From Lottia gigantea (lineage: Eukaryota > Mollusca > Gastropoda > Lottiidae): DNA of 64,000 bases. A model generated the notes under the pieces. It was not told where the DNA came from. It worked only from the letters and a program-made list of their open reading frames with translations, and ran no database searches. Numbering within the stretch: position 1 is the stretch's first letter; the number at the start of each line of letters is the position of its first letter. The DNA lies in contig NW_008709220.1 in NCBI RefSeq assembly GCF_000327385.1, positions 108,941 to 172,940 of the forward strand, written 5' to 3'. Both the position numbers and the translations under genes were made by a program. This document shows, one piece after another, positions 12,313 through 24,780 of the stretch.

Positions 12313-12640
12313 ATGTCAAATGAAGTTTATTTAAGATTTTTGCTGGATTTGATACATTGCATAATTATTCCATAAGCAATTGACAATATCACTGCATACT
12401 GTGGCTTCTTGGGCGAGTCATAACTTGCATCATCTCCTTGGTTCATATCGATTACAACATCCTTGATTTGGTGCAACAGTACCACATTATCACCATTAAA
12501 GAGATCGTAAATAGGTTTTCTTAAAATTTTATGTGTATCGGGGACACTGATAGCAGCAATTTGCACCATTCCAATTTTCAATCAGGCGTCTGTGGTTCCT
12601 GTAGTGCCACTAACACAAAGTGTTTGATGACGTCACTAAT
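12313..12640. repeat. Palindromic element family D, one arm plus flank
   Basis: The part 12505-12640 matches the left arm of the family-D foldback at 30700-30985 (TCGGGGACACTGATAGCAGC, TGCACCATTCCAATTTTCA, CTGTGGTTCCTG, GTGTTTGATGACGTCACT). The minus strand has an 84-codon frame (12327-12581) starting within this arm and reading into unique sequence. Its first residues KIGMVQIAAIS also occur, diverged, in the 30.9 kb copy. It is therefore repeat-derived rather than a host exon, although the downstream half is unexplained. Confidence 0.6.
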
Positions 12641-14756
12641 CGCCAATTATGCTTCTTTCACACAATCCCTTCAATTAACCAGATCCATTCAAAGTGATAT
12701 TAGTAGGGTATTATAGTAATAAGTAGACGATAGTCATTTTACTTAAAAACCCCATTCTCCTCATTAAGTACTAACCATTTTCTTTTCAACTCAGCCATTA
12801 ACCCTCACTTCAAATCAAAACTTAATGGACCAAACCGATCAGTAATCAGCGTGAAACATTTCTTAGAGGGGAGTTCAGCAATTTCCGTCCATGAGAATAA
12901 ATATGTAAAGAATTCCTATCCGTTCCGTCTCCTATCTACTAATTGCCCATTACAGTTATATGATACAGTTCCGTTATTTTATGGTATTTACGATGATTTT
13001 CTTTGAAACTTAAAGACAGTATCCATGGTTATAGTTTTAACTTTCAAATATTGGGACTTCATTTCCACGAGGCTTCCTGGTAATTTTTCTCTGTTCACGC
13101 TTTTTTGTAATCAATATCTTATTGGCAATATATTTTATAAGGCTTCATCTATTACACAATCTCTATCAGATTATCTTGATGGGTTTCATTTGCCTACTCA
13201 TAAAGATCAGGAATTCCTTTTTGACACATGCTCTCCAGCATTTTGTTCTGGAAGTTCCCCCTTTTACAGTTGGGGGCCCGTGGACTTGGTTCAACCAGTC
13301 TCTATGCTAGTATCTTCAATATTCCGGTTTATAGTTATAACGGACACGAAGATTAGGTCCGTTTTGACCACATGGTAGGATCGATTTGACCACAAGTGTT
13401 TGCTCCGTTTGGACCAAAACACAGTATTTCGCCCATCTCTCATAATGAAAGAAGACACGTCGCCATTTAAGCGAGATTCGAAATGTCACGTTGCTATAAA
13501 GCGTTGTGCAGCCCCGGATATAACACAAATCAATCAGATGTGTATCTGAATTATTTTCGTATATGTCATCAAAACGTCGTCGTGGACCGTTTCAGATTAT
13601 ATACAATGCCAATTTTCCTATATATTATAGCATTTATTAACTCAGACAAACTAAAACAATGTTACCCTATTTACGCAATTATAGACATTCAATAAAATTC
13701 TAATTTCAGCATGAATTCAGATATTACTCTTTCTTCCAATTTAAAACCAAGCCCGGCGTGCTGTCGTAATTATATCTTTATTGATATGAATTCAAAGTAA
13801 CAGAGCAAAAGTAAACCAATAATCTCGTTGTCAAAGACGTTCTCGTTCGTGATCGCAGTGGCAACATTAGTGGAGGAGGGGGGGGGGGGACCCCTGATTG
13901 GTCTAAGCCCCACACCCTTCACCTCGTCACTGCCTGTCCAAGTACCATGCAGGGAAGGCATTTACGATCCTGATGCCTGAGTTTGAAAAAAATGTTCTTC
14001 ACAATATCAAGGTATGGCGCTCCCGAGAAAAGAAACTGGCCTGGCTTTGGGCTTTACCAATTTACATATTGAAAGAACAGCCTGTGGCCTCCATTGAAAA
14101 ATTTGTGGCCCCTACTGGCCACCTCAACTAATGTTTCCTAGACACCGAGTCAAATGATGTCAAGATACCGAGTTCATAATACCTTGTCATTATGAAGAAT
14201 CTTAAATGTAGGCTATAACATATATCAAGTATTCTGTTAAACTAGTTGAGAATATGTATAATTCAAGAGTTTTATTTTAGAGTTTAATTAAATGGTAATT
14301 AGTGATCAATTATTATAATGGATGGTGTCTAAAAATCAATTTCTTAATCTCATTTTCATTACAAAATCAAAATTAAAAGTAAACACTCCTACAACATTAA
14401 GAATTTCAAGAGCAAGAACAAGATATTATTTATAGTTTAGTGAAACATACGTTGAAAGAAAACAAATTGAATAGATAGCAATCAATAAGTGAAATGAATT
14501 CGAAGCTGAACTAAAAATAGTGTTATAGTGGGTGTCGCTAGCGAGGCAATTCAAGATTACCATTCCGGGTCACCGGATATCACTCTGCGTCCATGTAGCT
14601 TAAATTGCATATTTTTTTAACATTTGACACTAATGTCAGAATAACAATATTCGTGGTGTGAATATCGAATTTCACAATTCATCCTCAGAATGGTATCAAT
14701 TGTTCACCTGAAAACTTAAATCCTGTCTTCGTTTTCACTTTCTTGCTATTTATGGA
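12641..14756. other. Non-coding stretch, no gene seen
   Basis: The frame at 13025-13378 (117 codons, plus) shows no domain. A run of eleven G lies near 13879-13889. Nothing else was recognised. Confidence 0.5.
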
Positions 14757-14880
14757 ATCCGGCTGCGGCCGTATTACCCTCGACTTCTCACCCACGAGAG
14801 AAAGCGAGAGTAAAAAAGGCGAGAAAGCGAGAGTAAAAAAGGCGAGAAAGCGAGAGTAAAAAAGGCGAGAAAGCGTAGAG
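14757..14880 (-). repeat. Satellite module family E, short copy
   Basis: The cap GGAATCCGGCTGCGGCCGTA and CCTCGACTTCTC precede about three and a half units of GAGAAAGCGAGAGTAAAAAA. Longer relatives are at 21382-21775 and 42862-44375. Confidence 0.85.
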
Positions 14881-14935
14881 TGGCGTCGTGTGATTTAGAA
14901 TATCAATTCAAAATGAAAAGTTATCTTATTCGTTA

Positions 14936-15181
14936 TTATACCTTGACTGCAATAGCCACCTTTCTTATATCATAGAAGTGGATTTGTGGATTTGATTGGA
15001 TTGTTCAGCCAACCAGAGGCCTCGACAGAAAGTCACTAAGTCATGATGTTTACAGCTTTTCTGTCGAGGGCTCTGATTGGCTGTATTCGCTATCCAATCA
15101 AATCGCTACATTCCAAGAATAGTGAATATTGCAGTCAAAGTATTAGTGAAAAGTTTGTGATAGCTTGACTTTGTAAAGATG
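14936..15181. mobile_element. Foldback MITE family B
   Basis: Two inverted halves meet near 15055: CAACCAGAGGCCTCGACAGA faces TTTCTGTCGAGGGCTCTGAT. The right end is TAGCTTGACTTTGTAAAGAT. The left end retains ATACCTTGACTGCAATAGCC, so the left terminal part is reduced. Confidence 0.8.
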
Positions 15182-15905
15182 GCTCGTTCCCTGCACACCT
15201 GATATCCCTGTTATTTCGTTTATTTTTAATTAGCGTTTTCTAGAATTATTATAGACGAATTGGATAACTACCTCATTGATTTTGTATTTTGTGACTTCTG
15301 GATTGATGTTTTGATAGGCACACTTTCTCTTTGTGTTTCAGACTGAATTTATTACTTTCCAAGTAGATTATTGCGTTTCGGAATTAAGAGTCACATGTCA
15401 TCGCCTTTTTCAAACTAATAACCCAGTCTGCCAATGTTCTATCGAAGGGATAAATTTATTAGTTGCCTGGTAACGGTGGTAGTCAAATTATTTGATGCGA
15501 ATGTGAAAATGTATGCCTATGTGCTTTATATGGGCTAAGATGTAGTACGTAAAATTCTCTTTAATTTTATACTTCATTTTATCTTCAAGAACATATACGC
15601 ATGGGAATTTGTACATCGCTTAAAACGTTTTCTGCTCTGACAGTATTTTATCTCTCTGTAAGTTTGCTCCGCAGTGTATTTAATAGTTTAGCCATATTCA
15701 AACGAACCACTTTATATGATTAATAGTAATATTTGTTCAGTTAAACAATATTATCTAATCCTACAAAATGAATGCTGAAGGGCAATTGGAATTGCACTTC
15801 AACTTATATCAGAAAAATATGAAAGGTACCTACGTTCACAGCCGTCACAAATTTACATATATTTTAATTTATTGAAGTTATTGAATACAAATCTTAATTT
15901 TATAC
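15182..15905. other. Non-coding stretch, no gene seen
   Basis: No supported reading frame. A possible SINE-A scrap (TAGTACGTAAAATTC followed by CATTTTAT) lies near 15543-15590. Confidence 0.45.
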
Positions 15906-15986
15906 AGACACAGCTTTATGGAACAACAATCACGAAACGTTGCATAAAACTTTAACCAGTGATTGCTGTTCCATAAAGCTGTGTCT
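15906..15986. repeat. Long hairpin, 28 bp arms
   Basis: The arms 15906-15933 and 15959-15986 (outer words AGACACAGCTTTATGG and CCATAAAGCTGTGTCT) pair at 27 of 28 positions around a 25-base loop. The loop carries CGAAACGTTG. This looks like a palindromic MITE remnant. Confidence 0.85.
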
Positions 15987-16785
15987 ATATATCATACTCA
16001 CAATTGCTAAATGTCATTCAAAGACCTTAGATCTTAATTTTGTTTTTGGTTTGGAAATTATGCCCAGAATGCAACATTCTAGCTTACTCTTTATCATATT
16101 AAAGCTACCCTAGTACTAAAATGCACACGGGACCGGAATTCAAATAAGAACAAGCATAATTTATTATGTGGTCTAATTTTAAAAAAAAAGAAGGGGTCAA
16201 CTGGGAAAGGGAAACCATAGCAAGTTGGTTGGGGCAAAACGGAGAAGGGGCAAAAGGTAATAATATAGGGTCGAATTGGGTAGCGACTGTTATTAATGTT
16301 TCTTTCTTTCTCGGCACATAAGATATTCTCCCGTTTAACCATTAGATATTATTTAGATATTATATCATTTATGATACCGCCATAAGTTAAGTTTGCAAAA
16401 CGCAGTGTTCAGCTTCATATGATATCAATACCCATGAGGTAAAAAAACCAGGTCGTATACGTTCCGTCCAGAGGAATTTATGTAAGATTGAAGACACTGT
16501 GGGATAACTGAAGATTAAAATTTCACCTCGCATCGTCGTCAATTATTAACAATGTTGAGGATAATTCCCGCGGGGAATAAAGTCGTCTGCAATTTCTATG
16601 TTTCGTCTGCCGAAATTCACATCCTATTACAGTGGTACTTTGTTTCAATTATTCACTAATATGTACGATATGACGTTTGAAGTCTGTCTTGGTCCCAAAA
16701 CTAATAGAATTTGGTTGTATTCTTCTGTTACTGAATACTGGCAGATGGAATCTAAGGAGGATTTGTCACAAGAGAACTGGTGCGA
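15987..16785. other. Non-coding stretch, no gene seen
   Basis: Two overlapping minus frames near 16094-16342 come from low-complexity A- and G-rich sequence. Nothing was recognised. Confidence 0.5.
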
Positions 16786-17395
16786 TGACTCATAGAGAAC
16801 TGGTACAAAGACTCATAACGAACTGGTACGATGACTCATAGCGAACTGGTACGATGACTCAGAGAGAATTGGTACGATGACTCATAGCGAACTGGTACGA
16901 AGACTCACACAGAACTGGTATGAAGGCCCACAGATAACTGGTACAATGACTCTTAGCGAACTGGTACGATGACTCATAGCGAACTGGTACGATGACTCAT
17001 AGAGAACTGGTACGAAGACTCATAGAGAACTTGTATGAAGGCCCACAAAGTGGTACAATGACTCATAGAGAAATGGTACGAAGACTCATAGAGAAATGGT
17101 ACCATGACTCGTAGAGATCTGGTATGATGACTCGTGGAGATCTGGTACGATGACTCATAAGATACTGGTACGATGACTCATAAAGAATTGGTACGAAGAC
17201 TCATAGAGAACTGGTATGGAGGCCCACAGAAAACTGGTACGATGGTGTACGAAGACTCATAAAGAACTGGTATGAAGATTCATAGAGAACTGGTACGAAG
17301 ATTCCTAGAGAAGTTGAACGAAGATTCTTAGAGAACTATTACGAAAACTCACAGAGAACTGCTACGAAGGTCTAGAGAACTGGTAAGAAGGCCCT
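16786..17395. repeat. Minisatellite, 23-24 bp unit
   Basis: About 25 units of the type GAACTGGTACGATGACTCAT, with interspersed variants reading GAAGGCCCACAGA. Units are 70-95 percent alike by eye and decay towards the right end. Confidence 0.9.
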
Positions 17396-18424
17396 GACTT
17401 ATTTTTCGAGGTAAATTTGAATTCCCTCTGTAAACCAGTAAAAGACTTTATGCTGGTTAAAGGAATAGAACTTAGAATACACTCGTCCTATGGCTAATTA
17501 TATCTGTGTTTAATAATGACCATTGGTTAAATAAGTATGCATCCCACACTTTAATCAAATTTCAAAAAGCGACAATTAACTATATTCAGAATTCAAAAAA
17601 ATAAGTGAGCAAGCGATGAATCCGTTCAGTTTCAGAAAAAAGTGTCTGGTTAATCAACGCTAAAACAGGAAGAAGGAAAATCCCATCAATTCGCAAGCGC
17701 AAAATGGCAATCATCTTCCGGTGTATACAAACAAACGTGAGCGAAATTATAATTTTATGTTCATTCTAAGACGTTCTATTCAAACTATAAATGTGAGTAA
17801 GTATTCATTATTAGAAACCAAAATTGGCATAAATTTCAGCTGCAAATTGTCCTATATAAAAATAAATCTCGAAATGGGAATGTGTGCTCATATTTATATT
17901 TTGATCACCGCAAAGTCAATATAATTCACATTCTAACACATACAGTATAATATCAGGGAAATATTCAAATTTTTACAATAATTTTCAATAATATTCGATT
18001 CAATGAGTGAAGACAGCAGGTCTAAAGTTTTAAATATATTAAGATTCCTAACTGACAGTAAATGATAAAAATTACTCAGAACTGCTATTATTTATCTGAA
18101 ATAGATAAAGAAGGTAGGAAATGAGCGACGCCGGTGTAAGATGTGAGACATACAGACACAACCCTTCAGATATATACCTCGTCAATAATTAATGGTATCA
18201 CTAGCGGTGAGCTGAACGATGTCTAAATATATATATATATCACGTCAATCGCACTGCACTTGAACCCTCAAGGGGAAGTCAGTTGAAACATTATTTAAAA
18301 CAGCAGATAAGATTTTGAACGTGTTTTTGTAAAAAGTCAGTTAATTGTGGTCCTTATGTTGTAAGGTAAAGGGAGATAATGTTGACTTTGCTGTCCCAGA
18401 GGTCAGTATATACAGCGTATAATG
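17396..18424. other. Non-coding stretch with an AT microsatellite
   Basis: An (AT) run of about 14 bases lies near 18226-18240. No supported frame. Confidence 0.5.
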
Positions 18425-18752
18425 CTGTATTTGTTACCTCTGGAAAATATGGGAAATACGACTTCCGAGATGGTATATAGCATTCGTTACTTCAAATTTT
18501 GCTCGGAAGTCGTGTTTTCTATTGGAGAACTCGGGTAGCGAGTTCACGACATATGACGTCATATGACGTATAAATGTTGGGCAACCAATCAGAATTATAT
18601 AATGTACACACGTGATAGAATTATTATGCAAATAAAGTATATTTCTCTCTTGACCGCATGCGTCTGTACAAATTTTTCAAATGGGTCTCGAATAGAATCA
18701 AGTGGTAATTACAACGTCCTTGTAGGAAACTTCCCAGAGGTATCAAATACAG
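18425..18752. mobile_element. TIR element (MITE), 328 bp
   Basis: The left end CTGTATTTGTTACCTCTGG (18425-18443) is the inverted partner of the right end CCAGAGGTATCAAATACAG (18734-18752), with one mismatch in 19. The interior contains ATATGACGTCATATGACGT. No transposase is present; the two short frames over it are by-products. Confidence 0.85.
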
Positions 18753-19473
18753 AATAAAGAATCATATAAGACCCACTCCAGTAATTAATTTTATGCTAAT
18801 GATTGTATATAAATGTAGTTCGTGCTATTTTTAGAAATGTATTCGGTGCTAATTTTAGAAATCCTCTTTCTCACTCTCTTTTGGGGGTTTTGAATGCATA
18901 TTTTTGACTAATTTTGGGTCTAGATTTGGAATTTGATGTCTGAAGTTGCATTTTCTTTCAGATTTTTTTCAGATCAAGCGGAAGGATAATTCTAAAAATA
19001 GGCGTCTGGTGTTCATTGACAGTCAAGCGGATGTTGATAGAATGCAGCGGTCTACTTTAAGTTTGGCTAGTTATAGATTTTCATGGTCATGATATACTTA
19101 TTTTTGTCCAGAAACTAAGCATTCTGGTGGCAGAATTATTCAGGTGGAGCTAACATCAGTAGGCCAAGCAACAAACTTATTTGTTATGTATACTATCGCA
19201 TGTTTGTCGATATTTTAAAAATATATTACAATATTGCGGTGGTGGCTCTAATGTATACTCTGATAACCAACACTAATTAACTTTGATCTGCATGTCACCT
19301 GCTTTATAACTAGACTCAGAGATATTCTATTAGGGCTTTATCAGATTTACATTTCATACGGTCTAGACCACTACCAATGTCAGGGTAGTTGTTCTAATAA
19401 TTAACTGTAGCGAAATCAAACAACTATAAAGATTCATATTTCACAAACTAAATTAGTCTGTCCCGTCTTTCTG
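18753..19473. other. Non-coding stretch, no gene seen
   Basis: AT-rich, with a partial local duplication around AATTTTAGAAAT (18829-18860). It ends at an assembly gap. Confidence 0.5.
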
Positions 19474-19523
19474 NNNNNNNNNNNNNNNNNNNNNNNNNNN
19501 NNNNNNNNNNNNNNNNNNNNNNN
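19474..19523. other. Assembly gap (50 N) followed by a G run
   Basis: Fifty unknown bases are directly followed by fourteen G (19524-19537). A homopolymer at a contig end is a typical reason for an assembly break, so the length is nominal. Confidence 0.95.
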
Positions 19524-19699
19524 GGGGGGGGGGGGGGATTCAAGTCGAATTGTCTTATATCACATGATCCGAATGACGATGAAATACGTTTTGAAAGGCC
19601 TGGAAAAGTAGAGCCTCATGGCTGTTATGAAAAAGTATTCGTATGGGGCTATCTCCTCTATTCGTGTGCTACAGGCTGTACGAGTATAAGTCGAACCTT

Positions 19700-19980
19700 T
19701 CCCGACCCTTGCCGATGATGCAGTTCGGAGGTGCTGACATGGAAAGAGCGCCTAGTTGTAATTTTCGGATGAGACGATAAAGCGAGGCCATGTGTGCTAC
19801 AGCTATGCACGTTAAAGGGTTAATTAAAAATGAAATGAAATGAAATGAAATGGAGTTTTACGTCCTACTCTTCTGCACCTTGTGGGCTAATGAAGACGGG
19901 AAACGCCATGCAGGGTGCCATGAGGGAAATTTTGCCAGGACAGCGGCATTAGCCTGCTCTTTTTCGATTTCCAACTGAGG
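19700..19980. repeat. Two SINE-like family A pieces, head to head
   Basis: The stretch 19700-19815 reads as the minus-strand body of family A (GACATGGAAAGAGCGCC, GAGGCCATGTGTGCTACAGC, GCACGTTAAAG). After a (GAAAT)n link, 19827-19980 reads as the plus-strand end (GGAGTTTTACGTCCTAC, GGGCTAATGAAGACGGGAAA, CTCTTTTTCGATTTCCAACT). The opposed orientation suggests two insertions or a foldback rearrangement. Confidence 0.7.
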
Positions 19981-20325
19981 GTTAATTAAAAACGAAGAGT
20001 ACTAATTGTTAATTAAGCAGTTTGACGTTTTGGTGTTTGGCTTTATAATGGCTCAATATTAGTAGTTGAAACTTTTAGAATACGTAGCAATTAGTCAGAA
20101 CGGTACAGCAGTTTTCAAAGAGCTTCCAAAAGGCATAACTAACTTAGAAACCTTTACATAATGTTTTTAAATATTTTTAGCGTTTAAAAAATTACGGCTG
20201 CATTTTTTTGTTGCAACTTTCAGATACGTTATAGAGCACATTTCTCTACAATTTGGTGTATAGTTTTCACAAATTTGAGCAAAAAATTTGTCCATCTACA
20301 AAAAAGCCGAATTTCCCTTTAATCG

Positions 20326-20560
20326 AATGCCGCTGCCCTGATAAAATTTGCCCATTGCACACTGCATGGCGTTGTCTGTTTTATAAGTCCAATTAGGTGC
20401 AGAAGAGTAAATCGTTAAATCTCATTCATTTCTTTTAATTTGACTTCGTCTGGTAATATTTTCACAAACGTATTGAATTGAATGAGGTGGCTGCATTTAC
20501 ATTTTGAACCGCAAAATTGATCGCAAATTATCAGAATTGAAGGGTTCCTTGTCAAATATC
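20326..20560 (-). repeat. SINE-like repeat family A, long diverged copy
   Basis: Minus-oriented family-A words (CTGCATGGCGTTGTCTG, AATTAGGTGCAGAAGAGTA) are followed by the extension shared with 5270-5370 (GACTTCGTCTGG, TTGAATTGAATGAGGTGG). Confidence 0.65.
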
Positions 20561-20939
20561 GGCCAAGTTTCTGTTATGATTTAGATGAATGTTATATAAC
20601 AAGCAGTTTAGAGATAGTTCTAAGACTTTATTGACAGAGAAAATTTGCCAGAGTGACAGTTTGAAATATTTTTTTCTGAATCAGCAAATCTTGTCCAACT
20701 TGTTACCAAATTAACTGGCTAGGAATCTGACAGGTGATGGTTGGAACACGGTTAATAACTAACTTAGTCTCTATTGTATAAAACTCTCGAAACTGGTTTG
20801 AACAACTTGCACTAAGAGGTTTGTGTTTGTCTAAACTATAAATCTTGAGGGTTGTAAGTCGAAGATCCAGAATTGTACGACTTGAAGGTCAATAACACCA
20901 CTATTCAAAATAAGACGATTTTAGTGTTTCAGTTTTCAG

Positions 20940-21292
20940 ATTAGTCATTAGGTGCCATTTCTTTTACTCATCATACCTTAGTCTCATAAACGTGATTTTT
21001 TTTTTTAGCAGCAACAGTTATCACATCTCAAAGTCTCATTTGACCCTTCAAATCCATGGGTATCCAGAATTATCAGCGTTTCAAACTTAAAAAGACAAGT
21101 CTCGTTTTCTCGAGACAATGTCATATATAGAAATAACATCTATAATTAGAAATAGGAAAAGAAATTCCCAGTTTGAGATATTTTTGAAGGGATTTTGCGA
21201 TTTTCGTACATTTCTATCTAATACTTCAGAAGACTATTTACATATATTCAAGAGCCAAATCAACCCCGAATATTGCACAACTGTCCCTTTAA
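20940..21292 (-). mobile_element. TTAA-type MITE family C
   Basis: Contains ACCTTAGTCTCATAAACG, CTTCAAATCCATGGGTATCC, GCGATTTTCGTACATTTCTA and the right edge CTGTCCCTTTAA, collinear with the copies at 10206 and 29909. Confidence 0.7.
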
Positions 21293-21381
21293 AAATGACT
21301 CTTTAAACAGCACTGACCAATGTTACAAATATAAGATAAGTTAATTTGTTTTATATGTAACCTCCTCACCACTCATAAGTA

Positions 21382-21775
21382 TGGAAGCCGACTGCGGCCA
21401 TATCTACTCTCGACTTCTCGCCCACGAAAAAGCGACGAAAAAGGCGAGAAAAAAGCCGAGAAAAAGGGTAAAATAAGGCGAGAAAAAGGGTAAAATAAGG
21501 CGAGAAAAAAGCCGAGGAAAATTGTGAGAAAGCGAGGGTAAAAAAGCCTCTTCACCATAAGGGAGGTTGAACTGCAAAGTCACAAAAATTATGGAAGCCG
21601 ACTGCGGCCATATTACCCACGAGAGACGACTCGCCTTTTTTACTCTCGCTTTCTCGCGTTTTTCCTCGGCTATTTCCTCGCCTTCTTTCTCGCCTTTTTT
21701 CTCGCTTTTTTTACCCTCGCTTTCTCGCCTTTTTTCTCGCTTTTCCTCGCTTTCTCGCTTTTTTCATCAAGACTT
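21382..21775. repeat. Satellite module family E, double copy
   Basis: Two modules lie back to back. The first cap (TGGAAGCCGACTGCGGCCAT, 21382) is followed by a GCGAGAAAAA-type array. Then come GGTTGAACTGCAAAGTCAC, a second cap and an array of opposite sense (CTCGCCTTTTTTC). The second module is nearly identical to the start of the array at 42862. Confidence 0.85.
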
Positions 21776-24089
21776 AAATGAAATGGTGTTTTACGTCATA
21801 CTTGTTATATTGGTTTCTCTAGATAAAAATAAGAGTATTTATCATATAATTCAGTTTATTTGAAAGTAAGCACATGTAGACATTCTCTTACAACGGCAGA
21901 TAACTCTCCACCACAGGAAGTACATACACCGGAAGTATAGCCCACAGGCACTAGTTAAGACTAAGCCATTGTTAACCCAAAGGCAGAAGTAGTGTTCACT
22001 TTGGGCCATACCATACTACTCTTCTTCACCTGATAAACAACTGATCAGTTCCAGTGCATAAACATAATATAGTTTAAACCTCAAAGATTTCCCATATTCC
22101 ATGGAAAAACTAAGTAAATTAAATTAGTTTCCGATTTAAATTTGATTTGGTTTTTTTTTTTTTTCCCACAGGGGAAAATCGAAGGTCGTATTTCAAATTT
22201 CACCTGGAAAAAGCCTCTGATTGGTTGAATTTTGTTTAAAAAAAAAATACAAGGGTATTTAGATATATTTAATTTTTTTATAAAATTACTTCAATAACAG
22301 ATTCAGGAAATTCTGAGAAGGTGTTTTATAGATAAACGTGCAACCTGAAGAGTGTAAAAGGAATTTGTTTAGAGTAAGCCTATTCCGAAAAATCTGTAGG
22401 GGTCCACTACAACTTTTACTCTCGATTTTGCCATACTGTGGACGAGATTTTGATTAACGGAACTGTGTTGTGTCTATGAACCAATCTTCTTGGTATATTT
22501 TGAATTATTGATATCTATAACCAAGAGTTCGAACTGAATTACTCTATCTCTTGACGTTAATGTAAAATCCAAATTAAAATAAAAATATTACTAGCCGTTA
22601 TGAGACACACACTACTCAGCTTCTGGGTATCTAGAAAAAGCGTGAGGGAGGGGAGGGGCGATGAGATGTGTTGATACTACTGATTCTATACACAAGTCAA
22701 AATTGACTTTTTTATGCAATTGAAAGAAATCTTTCTGTAACAAAAACGATATAACCATTTTTATTTTTTTTAAGGAGGTAATTGCTTTTCGACCAAATGA
22801 AACAACTGAGTAGGCCTAATCGATCCTTTTGTGGCTTTAATATCGCCAACAGCAACTATACTGTTTTGTTAGATAATATTCTAATTTCTCACAATTTGCA
22901 AGAGTGAAGTCTGATATCAGTTTTAATACAAACTATTAAAATTCTGTGGAAGTGTGAACTGTATTCTTTCCATGGTGTTTGAATTTATTTGACACTAGGG
23001 TGTCAACGGTGTTGCCAAATGTTGTAGGATATATTTTGAGTTGGTAGAGTACAAGTCACAAGGGATTCCCGTTACACCATGACAGTGAGAAAAGACGTTG
23101 TCAAAAACGACCTACTTAAAAAAAGACAATAACTCGTGGCTTGTCAGATGTCCTGAATGGTAGACATTTGACAAGTTGTGCATAACACCAGTTGTGTTTG
23201 TTTCTACGGGGTAGAGGGAATCCCCAATAATGAGGCTGGGCATTGAGTTCGTAATTATCTGTGAAATTGCACTATGATCTCCTCTATAGACCATTCTGTG
23301 ATCCCTACTCGGCTCATAATACATACAAACAATTTTTGAGTTCTTTAGGGATGGTTTTTATTTCCAATTTCTCGAAGCTATAACAAAGGTTTTCATAATT
23401 TAACTTATATGTTTGATGATTTCCGTCTATGAAAAGTTCATGCCACAGGCGATGGATATGAAATGGATTTTACGGCCTTTTTTATGTGCCTGATTGAATG
23501 CTTTTGAATGCATGGCATTTTAATGTCTATCTAATATAGAAGTTTAGCCAAATGTAAATATTTGATATAAATGAGTATATGAACAATCTCGGTTAATGAT
23601 ATTGTTATATCTAAAGCTGGTCATTAAGTTCTGGGTTTTATTTTTATAATATCATATTTGTGTACAATTAAAATCAGGAGTATTACATCATAATATTGTC
23701 TTCTGTTATTTAATATTTGGTGTTTATTATACAGATATATTATTTACCTGAATGTTATCGTGGTTTCGCCTTACTTCTTTCAAACATATAATCTTTAATC
23801 ATCTCCGGATTATTGTTAAGAGAGATTAATTCAGAAAAGAATATTGAAAGGTAAAGATCAATAATGATATGAAATGGAATGCCAGAATGAGCATCAACAC
23901 CAAACGGGCTATTGAGCACCTGGTGTTTCTATATTCTACGCTTGAACATTACAAAGAATGTTGTGTATAGATGTGTTTAGATGCACAAATGATAGTCCAT
24001 CCACAAACTTCAGTTTGTAATCCACATCTAATCCATAATAACTATAAAAATTGTAAATTTAAAACTTTTGAAAGGTTTAGTGTATATAT
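21776..24089. other. Long non-coding stretch
   Basis: T- and A-rich, with no gene recognised. A 70-codon minus frame (23112-23324) reads somewhat like protein (a SLIIGDSLYPVETN segment) but matches no family I know. A short family-A scrap (GAAATGGATTTTACGGCC) lies near 23460. Confidence 0.45.
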
Positions 24090-24310
24090 GCAACGTTTGG
24101 AATCAAAGGACACTACCGGTAATAACTAATGTTTATAATCTATATCTAATCCGTAATAACCAGACAAATTACCCAGACTTATTGTCCGTCACTGAGAAAT
24201 CTCGGGCCATTATCAGATGATTTATTGTTACTGATCTATAAAAGGTTGAATTTAACACGAGAGTATTTAATAATGGCGGGAAAACTCCACCTCGTTAGCA
24301 GCCGACGCTT
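24090..24310 (-). repeat. Dispersed repeat F, inverted copy
   Basis: Reverse complement of 7735-7965, including GGCGGGAAAACTCCACCTCG and GTCCGTCACTGAGAAATCTC. Its limits match those of the other copy closely, which suggests a mobile origin. Confidence 0.75.
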
Positions 24311-24626
24311 TTAGGTCGTTAAATGAATGTATTTATCACTCAGCCCGGAAGTGAAAGAGAGGATAACTCTATTTATTATCTCTCTACACTTCCGGAATGT
24401 CGAGGTTAATGATATTTTAGCTGTAAAGTGGTATTAATGGGGGATAGAAAAAAGAATTGTGTAACATGTCGGCTGGTCTAATCTTGTTGATTAACAGGCT
24501 TAACCACAACCGATATATTGTAGTAGTAGATTGACTCATTAAATCACTAAATTTGGTGTAGCTCAATACAGATTAATCTTTATTATCCTCCACCTTGTTA
24601 ATCCGTATGATTCTTAGTTGTTAGAA

Positions 24627-24780
24627 TCAAACTGGTTCTTAAGATGTTACCAGACATTGTTAACCTAAATTCGAACGTATAGGTCAGTGTTTGTGATAGT
24701 CAGACTGTTTCAATTCCTATCACTCTCGATAAGACAGCTTCGATGAAATACCTTTAAAGACCCTGCTTACTTTTAATCAC
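24627..24780 (+). repeat. Local direct duplication, first copy
   Basis: The stretch from ATCAAACTGGTTCTTAAGAT to CCCTGCTTACTTTTAATCA recurs at 26438-26600 in the same orientation with about 92 percent identity by eye. Confidence 0.8.

Noticed and set aside
13025-13378. 117-codon plus frame
   Set aside because: A second overlapping plus frame is equally open; no homology or splice context recognised.
23112-23324. 70-codon minus frame with protein-like text
   Set aside because: Too short and no family known to me; no splice sites or neighbouring exons to support it.
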